Assembly: GCA_020049495.1 (NCBI GenBank)
Contig: JAIFKU010000106.1
Span: forward strand, 1 to 34,630
Direction of reading: 5' to 3'
From: Accumulibacter sp.
Lineage (GTDB): Bacteria > Pseudomonadota > Gammaproteobacteria > Burkholderiales > Rhodocyclaceae
Length of the DNA stretch: 34,630 nt
The notes under the pieces are model-generated. The model saw only the letters and a program-made list of their open reading frames with translations, was not told the origin of the DNA and did not search any database. The translations under genes were made by a program, and so were the position numbers. Shown piece by piece: positions 15,207 to 21,122 of the stretch (the stretch's first letter is position 1; each line of letters opens with the position of its first letter).

Positions 15207-15359
15207 ATGACTGCTATTTTTCGCGTCAAATTTGGTCGTGAGTATCGTGTTCAGGATCAAATTTTGGTGCTTCAGGAAATGGGATCTGATTTGGCAAGTT
15301 TGTCTCGAATTGCTGATGTCATGTTTGTTGTAAAACATATTCAGGAGGAAATATCATGA
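15207..15359 (+). CDS. Possible 50-aa small ORF overlapping dctP
   Basis: An ATG at 15207 opens 50 codons that end in a TGA overlapping the dctP start as ATGA. The product begins MTAIFRVKFGREYRVQDQIL, continues with a mixed helical stretch around MGSDLASLSRIADVMFVV, and ends KHIQEEIS. There is no signal peptide. AAGGA (15202-15206) touches the ATG, which is a poor spacing. The dctP AGGAGG ribosome site lies inside its last codons, so translation of this ORF could be coupled to dctP. It could be a real small protein, a leader peptide or a chance frame in the untranslated leader. No family is recognised. Confidence 0.35.
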   Translation: MTAIFRVKFGREYRVQDQILVLQEMGSDLASLSRIADVMFVVKHIQEEIS

Positions 15360-16363
15360 AGTTGAAAAGCATTTTGGCTTTGACCGTCCTTGCAAGCGTA
15401 TTTGCCATTGGCACCCCCGCTTTGGCTCAGAACAAGCCGGAGGTCACCCTGAAGGCTGTGACCAACAACCCCAAGAACAGCGGTCACTACCGTGGGCTTG
15501 AGATTTACAAAAAGAAAGTTGAAGAAGTCACCAAGGGTCGCGTCGCTGTTCAGCTATACAGTGATGCCGTTCTCGGTGATGAAGAGCAGATGGCCGAAGG
15601 CATGCAAATGGGTACCGTTGACGTCATGATGGCTGCTGCTGCCAAGTACGCCAATTTCGTTCCCGAGATGGATCTCTACAGCCCGCCTTATACCTTCAAG
15701 AGTTGGGCGCATCTCGATGCTGTGCTGAACAGCGAGGTTGACGCAGTCATCGTGAAAAAAGTGAAAGAAAGACGTGGCGATATTTATCTTGGTCTCTTCA
15801 CCGATGGCGCCCGCAATGTGTTTACGAACAAGCCCGTCAAGACGCTGGACGATCTCAAAGGGTACAAGCTGCGCACAATGACCGGCCCGAATGAACTGGC
15901 GGCGTGGAAAGCCTTTGGTACCAATCCGACCCCTCTGGCCTACACGGAACTCTATTCGGCTTTGCAGGTGGGAGTTGTTGATGGTGCGGAAAACACCATG
16001 ACTTCGCTGCTTGGCATGAAGTTCTGGGAAAGCTGCAAATTCGTTCTGCGTACCGAGCACAGCTATCTGGCGCTGCCGTTTTTCATGAGTGCCAAAGCAG
16101 TGGCCAAGGTTCCGGCTGATTTGCGTGAGATTGTCATTCAGGCCGGCAAGGATACCGCCAAGGAGCAGATCAAGATGGCGATCCGCATGGACAAGGAAAG
16201 CGAAGAAACGCTGAAGAAGAATGGTGTTCAGGTCTTTGAAATGTCGAAAGCCGACAAGGACAAGGCCGTCGCTCTGATGCAACCGGTTCTGGAAGCCAAT
16301 GCCAAGCGTATCGGCATGGAAAAAGAACTGGCAGTGATCCGCGAAATGGGCAAGAAGTTCTAA
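15356..16363 (+). CDS. dctP: TRAP transporter solute-binding protein (DctP family)
   Basis: A 335-residue periplasmic protein with a Sec signal peptide (MKLKSILALTVLASVFAIGT, cleavage near ALA-QN). It carries the DctP blocks SDAVLGDEEQMAEGMQMGTV, AKYANFVPEMDLYSPPYTFK, KLRTMTGPNELAAW (substrate-carboxylate Arg), VGVVDGAENTMTSLLGMKFW and a charged C-terminal helix. AGGAGG at 15343-15348 sets the ATG at 15356. It binds a carboxylate-type solute, not identifiable from sequence, and hands it to the DctQM permease encoded downstream. Transcription probably starts near the dyad array upstream. The symbol is used in the family sense. Confidence 0.92.
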   Translation: MKLKSILALTVLASVFAIGTPALAQNKPEVTLKAVTNNPKNSGHYRGLEIYKKKVEEVTKGRVAVQLYSDAVLGDEEQMAEGMQMGTVDVMMAAAAKYANFVPEMDLYSPPYTFKSWAHLDAVLNSEVDAVIVKKVKERRGDIYLGLFTDGARNVFTNKPVKTLDDLKGYKLRTMTGPNELAAWKAFGTNPTPLAYTELYSALQVGVVDGAENTMTSLLGMKFWESCKFVLRTEHSYLALPFFMSAKAVAKVPADLREIVIQAGKDTAKEQIKMAIRMDKESEETLKKNGVQVFEMSKADKDKAVALMQPVLEANAKRIGMEKELAVIREMGKKF

Positions 16364-16378
16364 GGTTGTCCGCATTAC

Positions 16379-16403
16379 GGGGAGCGGCCTGAAACCGCTC
16401 CCC
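16379..16403 (+). terminator. Intercistronic hairpin between dctP and dctQ
   Basis: GGGGAGCGG (16379-16387) and CCGCTCCCC (16395-16403) form a perfect 9-bp stem with a 7-nt loop. It begins 15 bp after the dctP stop and ends 20 bp before the dctQ start. There is no T-run, so it is more likely a 3'-end stabiliser or partial attenuator than a full terminator. This would keep the binding protein in excess over the permease. Confidence 0.75.
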
Positions 16404-16423
16404 GATATCTGGGGGATGCATTC

Positions 16424-16948
16424 GTGACAAATAGTATTGTTAATGGCGCGATCAACGGGCTCGCCAAGATGCTGGAAAAGCTGATGATCGTTCTGGTTAC
16501 CGCGATGATGCTTTCTCTCGCATGGCAGGTGTTTACGCGCTTTGTGATCAAGATTCCGTCAACCTGGACGGAAGAGATTGCTCGTTACACCTTCATTTAT
16601 CTGGTCATGATTGGTGCCGCGCTCGGTGTAAAGAATTCGGTGCACTTCGGCATGACCATGCTATCAGACAAGTTGCATGGCCGATCACGTGATCTCTACC
16701 AGCGATTCGTGATCAACGGCATCATCATGTTTGCTGCGCTGTTCATGGTGTATTACGGAATAGAGTTCACCCGGATGTATGGAATGAATCGTGTGTCCCC
16801 GACTTTCCTGACTCCGATGGCCTGGGTCTTCGGCATCGTTCCGTTCAGCGGCATTCTTATGATCCTGTTCTCTTTCCAGAACATGATGTATGGCGATTTT
16901 ACCAAGGACCCTCACGCCTATGAGGCGGAAGCAGATGAGGTTTATTAA
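16424..16948 (+). CDS. dctQ: TRAP transporter small permease (DctQ)
   Basis: A 174-residue protein starting at GTG 16424. Four hydrophobic helices are visible: about 15-35 (LMIVLVTAMMLSLAWQVFTR), 50-68 (YTFIYLVMIGAALGVKNSVH), 88-108 (VINGIIMFAALFMVYYGIEF) and 125-148 (MAWVFGIVPFSGILMILFSF). The segment TWTEEIARYTFIYLVMIGAA is the DctQ signature, with the conserved Trp-Thr-Glu-Glu. It pairs with DctM in the inner membrane to form the sodium-driven TRAP permease. It lies in the order dctP-dctQ-dctM; a GGGGG run lies 8-13 bp upstream of the GTG. Confidence 0.92.
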   Translation: MTNSIVNGAINGLAKMLEKLMIVLVTAMMLSLAWQVFTRFVIKIPSTWTEEIARYTFIYLVMIGAALGVKNSVHFGMTMLSDKLHGRSRDLYQRFVINGIIMFAALFMVYYGIEFTRMYGMNRVSPTFLTPMAWVFGIVPFSGILMILFSFQNMMYGDFTKDPHAYEAEADEVY

Positions 16949-17003
16949 GCCCTTGAGTTGCGAAGTATCTGTGTGAATATTGATTATTAGCGGGGGACGC
17001 ATT

Positions 17004-18320
17004 GTGACACTATTTCTTGTCTTGCTTTTTGGTAGTTTCCTGACCTTGATGCTCATGGGTGTGCCTCTGGCGTTCTCACTGTTTGTATCCACTTTCATGT
17101 CAATGGCGCTGGCCAGCGATATCACGCCAGTACTGGCGATCCAGCAGATGCTCAAGGGTGTGGATTCTTTCCCGGTGCTGGCCATCCCGATCTTCTTTCT
17201 GGCTGGCGATCTGATGAACAAGGGTCAGGTGTCGGAATACCTGATCCGCCTGTGCATGTGCCTGATCGGCTGGGTACGCGGCGCCCTGGCCTATTTCACG
17301 ATCATCGTCTCCATGGTTTTTGCCGGAACAACCGGCAGTTCGGCAGCGGAAGCGGCCGCCATCGGCTCGGTATTCATTCCGAACCTGATCAAGCGCGGTT
17401 ATGGAAAAGCGTTCTCTGTGGCTTTGGTCGCCTGTTCATCGGTGATTGGCATCATCATTCCGCCGAGCATTTTCATGATCATCTACGGCTCGTTCGGCAA
17501 CGTCTCGGTGAGTGCCATGTTCATCGGCGGTGTCGTGCCTGGCGTATTGATTGGTTGCAGCCTGATGGGTGTTGCCTGGTTTTTTTCGAAGAAATACAAC
17601 TACCCGCGTGAAATGGAAAAAATGGCTCCCAAGGCTGAAATCTACGCGGCGCTCAAAAAGGGAATCTGGCCGATTGGCGTACCGATTCTCCTGATCGGTG
17701 GCATGGTCGGCGGCTTGTTTACTCCAACGGAAGCCTCACTGGTGACCGTGGTCTACACGCTGATTCTGACCATGTTCCTGTACAAGACCATCAAGTTGAA
17801 AGACCTGCCGGAAATGCTGCGGCAGACCGCGATGGGCGCGGCGATCCCGCTCTTCTGTCTGGCCACGGCGGGTGCCTACGGTTACCTGCTGGCCTACTAC
17901 AACGTGCCGGATTATGTCGGAGAAGCGGTACTCAGTGTTACGACCAACCCACAGATCATCATGTTCTTCATCATCGTGGCGTATCTCGTTATCGGAACGT
18001 TCATGGACGGCGTGCCGGCGATCATCATCCTGTTGCCGATTACGCAGAAGCTGGCTGAAATCTGCCATTTCAATCCCTTGCATGTCGGTCTGGTCGTCTG
18101 CATCACGATGGCCCTCGGTTTGCTGACACCACCGTACGGTTTATGCACATTGATCAGTTGCGCCATCGGAAAATGCAAACTGGAAGATGCTGTAAAACCC
18201 TTGCTGCCCATGTTCGGTCTGATGTTCGGCGTTGTTCTGCTGATTGCCTACTTCCCGGATGTTGCACTCTGGTTGCCGCGTCTTCTGGTGCCGAAACTGG
18301 TACCGGCCACGCCGATATAG
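17004..18320 (+). CDS. dctM: TRAP transporter large permease (DctM)
   Basis: The GTG at 17004 is chosen, since GGGGGA lies 8 bp upstream; a TTG at 16980 would add 8 polar residues. The 438-residue product has about 12 hydrophobic helices. It carries DctM motifs such as FPVLAIPIFFLAGDLMNKG, FAGTTGSSAAEAAAIGSVFI, GIIIPPSIFMIIYG, GLFTPTEASLVTVVY and LLTPPYGLCTLI. It is the transport subunit, using the sodium gradient. It is 55 bp downstream of dctQ and followed by a strong hairpin. Confidence 0.93.
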   Translation: MTLFLVLLFGSFLTLMLMGVPLAFSLFVSTFMSMALASDITPVLAIQQMLKGVDSFPVLAIPIFFLAGDLMNKGQVSEYLIRLCMCLIGWVRGALAYFTIIVSMVFAGTTGSSAAEAAAIGSVFIPNLIKRGYGKAFSVALVACSSVIGIIIPPSIFMIIYGSFGNVSVSAMFIGGVVPGVLIGCSLMGVAWFFSKKYNYPREMEKMAPKAEIYAALKKGIWPIGVPILLIGGMVGGLFTPTEASLVTVVYTLILTMFLYKTIKLKDLPEMLRQTAMGAAIPLFCLATAGAYGYLLAYYNVPDYVGEAVLSVTTNPQIIMFFIIVAYLVIGTFMDGVPAIIILLPITQKLAEICHFNPLHVGLVVCITMALGLLTPPYGLCTLISCAIGKCKLEDAVKPLLPMFGLMFGVVLLIAYFPDVALWLPRLLVPKLVPATPI

Positions 18321-18336
18321 TCGTGAAGTAATCCGG

Positions 18337-18367
18337 GGATTGCGGCTTCAGGCTGTAGCCGCAATCC
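18337..18367 (+). terminator. Hairpin between dctM and the dehydrogenase gene
   Basis: GGATTGCGGCT (18337-18347) and AGCCGCAATCC (18357-18367) form a perfect 11-bp stem with a 9-nt loop, 16 bp after the dctM stop. No long T-run follows (TCTCTTC). It could end part of the transcription or protect the TRAP mRNA, separating transporter from enzyme expression. Confidence 0.7.
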
Positions 18368-18426
18368 TCTCTTCAGAACAAAATGTTTGTCGCATTGATT
18401 GCAGGGATCCTCAGGAGTAATTCCCG

Positions 18427-19317
18427 ATGAAAAAAATAGGAGTTGTCGGCCTCGGCATCATGGGCTATTCGATGGCCGAAAATCTGATCAATGCCGGGTA
18501 TGAGGTTTTTGTATTTGACCAAATGGCCGGGAAATCAGCAGGCCTTGAAGCGCGTGGTGCTGTCGCCTGCGCAAGTCCAGCAGAAGTTGCCACCCGATCC
18601 GAAGCCGTGGTCATCATGGTGAAAGCCGACAAGGAAGTCGAAGATGTTGTAGTTGGTGAGAAGGGGCTGGTCATGGGCGCCAAGCCCGGACTGGTGATCC
18701 TGAACAGCAGTACCATCCTGCCTTCAACCAGTGAACGTCTGGCCGCCGCTGTTGCTTCCAAAGGTATTGATATGCTCGATTGCCCGGTCACCGGCAGTGC
18801 GCCGCAGGCGAAAGAGGCCAAGCTGGCTTTCATGGTCGGAGGCAAAAAGGATGCTTTCGAGTTGTGCAAGCCGGTTTTTCTGGCCATGGGCAAGGCGGCC
18901 TACTATCTTGGCGCCAGCGGTACCGGTGCCTACGCCAAATTGGCCAACAACACCATGTACGCCATCAACCTGCTCTCTTTTATTGAAGCGCTGACCATTG
19001 TCAGCAAGAGCGGCATCGACCCCGAACTGTGGCTGGAGATCGTGGGTCAGGGCGGCGCGAAGAGTCTGGTGTCTGAACAAAAATTGCCAAAGATATTGAA
19101 CCGTGATTTCTCGCCTGCCTTTTCGCTGGCCATGATGAACAAGGATCTCGGCCTGGTGACACAACTCGCCGCAGAACTGGGTGTGACCACACCTGTATTT
19201 GAGGCTGTCAAGGGGTCTCTCGGCAAGGCACTGAAAAAAGGCTGGGGCGACGAAGACCTGAGTAGCGTAGTCAAGCTTTATGAAGAAGGCGCGAACCACG
19301 TGATCATAAAGCAGTAG
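18427..19317 (+). CDS. NAD(P)-dependent beta-hydroxyacid dehydrogenase (HIBADH family)
   Basis: A 296-residue protein. The N-terminal Rossmann motif is GVVGLGIMGYSMAENLINAG. The substrate-binding DCPVTGSAPQAKEAKL follows (residues about 118-135, the family D-x-P-V-S-G-G motif with Thr-Gly-Ser). The catalytic Lys lies in GAYAKLANN. The family includes 3-hydroxyisobutyrate, tartronate semialdehyde and L-threonate-type dehydrogenases. The immediate TRAP context and the RpiB-like gene downstream point to a sugar-acid or hydroxy-acid substrate rather than valine breakdown, but this is inference. AGGAG precedes the ATG by about 10 bp. Confidence 0.9.
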   Translation: MKKIGVVGLGIMGYSMAENLINAGYEVFVFDQMAGKSAGLEARGAVACASPAEVATRSEAVVIMVKADKEVEDVVVGEKGLVMGAKPGLVILNSSTILPSTSERLAAAVASKGIDMLDCPVTGSAPQAKEAKLAFMVGGKKDAFELCKPVFLAMGKAAYYLGASGTGAYAKLANNTMYAINLLSFIEALTIVSKSGIDPELWLEIVGQGGAKSLVSEQKLPKILNRDFSPAFSLAMMNKDLGLVTQLAAELGVTTPVFEAVKGSLGKALKKGWGDEDLSSVVKLYEEGANHVIIKQ

Positions 19318-19361
19318 CGCAGAAATGGCCTACAGAATGAAGGTGACTGGCCTGGGCATGA

Positions 19362-19637
19362 AATAGGGCGGGCAAAGTGCTTCCAATGCAAGACGATGCG
19401 GCTTTTGAGCTGATGTTTTTCGATTCAGAACATCCTCAATATCCGGGATGGTGGCCTGCTATCAGGCGAACGCTCCGACCCGGTGGTTTGCTTGTTGTCG
19501 ATAATGCAATATCGCACCCGCGGGAGATAGCGCCATTCCTTGCCTTGGTGAGTACTGATCCCGATTCTGTTTCATGCCTTGTTCCGGTTGGCAATAGCGA
19601 ATGCATGGCAACGCGCATTCTGCCTGCGGGTATTTGA
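19362..19637 (+). pseudogene. C-terminal remnant of an O-methyltransferase
   Basis: A frame closed upstream by a stop at 19359 reads NRAGKVLPMQDDAAFELMFF, then PGWWPAIRRTLRPGGLLVVD, NAISHPREIAPF and LVPVGNSECMATRI. This is the C-terminal third of a class I SAM-dependent O-methyltransferase (FxLxFxDxE, LRPGGLLVVDN, normally about 200-220 aa). The SAM-binding N-terminus is missing and cannot be found in any frame between here and the dehydrogenase stop. It could be translated from GTG 19377 as 86 aa but would not bind SAM. It appears to be a deletion relic between two probably functional catabolic genes. Confidence 0.75.
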
Positions 19638-19663
19638 ATCAATCATTTCATTTGGAGAAGTCG

Positions 19664-20155
19664 ATGGAAGTCAAGGAAGTATGGATCGGGAACGATCACG
19701 GTGGATTTGAGCTGAAACAGCAGATCGTCAAGGTTCTGATCGAAAAAGGAATCCGTGTTCATGACGTGGGAACCGATTCCACAGAAATTGTTCGCTATCC
19801 CTACTTCGCACAGAAGGTTGCCGGTGCGGTTTCCGATGGCCGTGCTGCGCGCGGAATCCTGATTTGCTCGACCGGAATCGGTATGAGCATTATCGCCAAC
19901 AAGTTCAAAGGCGTTCGCGCCTCGTTATGTACCAGTACCTTCATGGGTAGAATGACGCGCGCGCACAATGACTCCAATATCCTTGTCCTGGGTGGGAAAA
20001 TCACCGGCGTCCTCGAAGCGCTGGATATCCTTGATGTCTGGCTCTCCACTGAATACGAAGGTGGCCGTCACGCCATTTCGCTCGGACTCATCCAGGAGGC
20101 CGAGAACGCGATCTGCAATCCGGCGGGCTGGAACCCCGCAGGTTCCAGCACATAA
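19664..20155 (+). CDS. RpiB/LacA/LacB family sugar-phosphate isomerase
   Basis: The start at 19664 is supported by GGAG at 19654-19657. The 163-residue product has VWIGNDHGGFELKQQ (Asp-His of the active site), GILICSTGIGMSIIANKFKG (catalytic Cys), RAHNDSNILVLGG (His) and STEYEGGRHAIS. These are all the RpiB-family landmarks. E. coli RpiB has Gly right after the catalytic Cys (CGTG) where this protein has Ser (CSTG). Such variants occur in family members acting on sugars other than ribose 5-phosphate, for example tetrulose phosphates. Together with the TRAP genes and dehydrogenase it suggests a sugar or sugar-acid pathway. The substrate is unknown. Confidence 0.88.
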   Translation: MEVKEVWIGNDHGGFELKQQIVKVLIEKGIRVHDVGTDSTEIVRYPYFAQKVAGAVSDGRAARGILICSTGIGMSIIANKFKGVRASLCTSTFMGRMTRAHNDSNILVLGGKITGVLEALDILDVWLSTEYEGGRHAISLGLIQEAENAICNPAGWNPAGSST

Positions 20156-20349
20156 GAGTTCAGTCTATATGGCCAATTTTTCAGCAACCTGAGCATGATC
20201 TGATTTGAAGATCGATTTTTGGGGCATAAGGCAATAATCTGTAAGGCTTTTGTGCGGCACGTATCTTCGATGGACTGCATCGAACGCAAGCAATTCAGTT
20301 GTGTTCATCATGATTGTTCTGAAACCGTATGCCCTATCCCCTCGTGAAT

Positions 20350-20796
20350 CTATTGATTTTCTGTTGCCAGACAACGTCCAATAAACTCTTCCGCCGTGAC
20401 AATCGGACAACAGAAAGTGCCCGCGAGGCTCAACAAGTCGGCATCACCGCTGATCAGATAATCGGATTTGCCAACCTGCGCCAGATGTAAAAATGGCAGA
20501 TCATTGGCATCCCTGCACTGGATTGGCTTGGGCAACCTGGCTGGCAGATTTACGCTGGTACAGTAAGGTAAATAATCGGAAAGCAGTTCATGCTGGTCGA
20601 TGGCTGAAAGCCTGAACTTTGGATAAGCCAGCACCCGGATTAATTCACTCACCGTGGGCTTGCAAGCCAGTGGCACACATTGACCCGATTGCCAGGCTAT
20701 ACGCAAATCATCCCACCGGCCACCCCCGAATACCAGGGCCGATAACACGACATTGGTGTCCACGACGACGCGTGGTGCTTGCCCGCTGCGACTCAT
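20350..20796 (-). CDS. PIN-domain toxin (COG1569-type)
   Basis: A 148-residue protein with the PIN nuclease acidic residues in VVVDTNVVLSALVFGGG, TVSELIRVL, CRDANDLPFLHLA and LISGDADLLSL. The layout matches the putative toxin-component PIN family of COG1569. Its ATG overlaps the stop of the upstream AbrB-type gene by 4 bp (ATGA), the usual toxin-antitoxin coupling. It would act as a metal-dependent ribonuclease; the target RNA is unknown. Together with the partner and the operator palindrome it makes a complete type II module. Confidence 0.87.
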   Translation of the reverse strand: MSRSGQAPRVVVDTNVVLSALVFGGGRWDDLRIAWQSGQCVPLACKPTVSELIRVLAYPKFRLSAIDQHELLSDYLPYCTSVNLPARLPKPIQCRDANDLPFLHLAQVGKSDYLISGDADLLSLAGTFCCPIVTAEEFIGRCLATENQ

Positions 20797-21017
20797 TTGG
20801 GCGTTCGTGCCCAGCTTACGGCATCGGCAATATCGGCATCGCTCAAGTTCAGTTCAGCCAGTTTCGCTCGAACGCCATCGCCTCGCTGAATGCGGACAGG
20901 GGTTAACACGAGTTGTCCATTGCGGGCTTCCACGTCGAAATACTCCGTAGCACCAATTTTCAAAACAAGAGCCTTGGGTAGCGTGAGCTGATTTTTTGAT
21001 GTCATCTTGGCCAGCAT
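20793..21017 (-). CDS. AbrB/SpoVT-type (MazE-like) antitoxin
   Basis: A 74-residue protein starting MLAKMTSKNQLTLPKALVLK, the swapped-hairpin AbrB fold signature (T-x-K-x-Q-x-T-L-P). The DNA-binding domain ends near residue 45 and a helical C-terminal tail (VRAKLAELNLSDADIADAVS) would bind the PIN toxin. GAGG a few bases upstream supports the ATG at 21017, and a near-perfect palindrome lies 11 bp further upstream. It most likely represses its own operon. Confidence 0.87.
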   Translation of the reverse strand: MLAKMTSKNQLTLPKALVLKIGATEYFDVEARNGQLVLTPVRIQRGDGVRAKLAELNLSDADIADAVSWARTPK

Positions 21018-21028
21018 TTTTACCTCAT

Positions 21029-21059
21029 CGGGTAAAGTAAGGAATCCTTACTTTACCCG
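21029..21059. promoter_or_regulatory. 14-bp-arm palindrome, probable operator of the AbrB/PIN operon
   Basis: CGGGTAAAGTAAGG (21029-21042) and its exact complement CCTTACTTTACCCG (21046-21059) flank a 3-nt AAT centre. The palindrome is 11 bp upstream of the antitoxin start codon on the minus strand. No T-run follows in that direction, so it is an operator candidate rather than a terminator. Confidence 0.75.
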
Positions 21060-21122
21060 ACTAATGCTGTTTTTTCAAGTGATTGATCCTGCCCCGTCAA
21101 ATATCATTCCGTTCGGGCCGGT

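Noticed and set aside
15192..15355. Sigma-54 promoter before dctP, suggested by TTGGCA near 15293 and TTGC further on
   Set aside because: The GG and GC elements are 17 bp apart instead of the required 10.
20156..20349. Possible gene between the RpiB-like gene and the PIN toxin
   Set aside because: Only short frames without ribosome sites or recognisable motifs.
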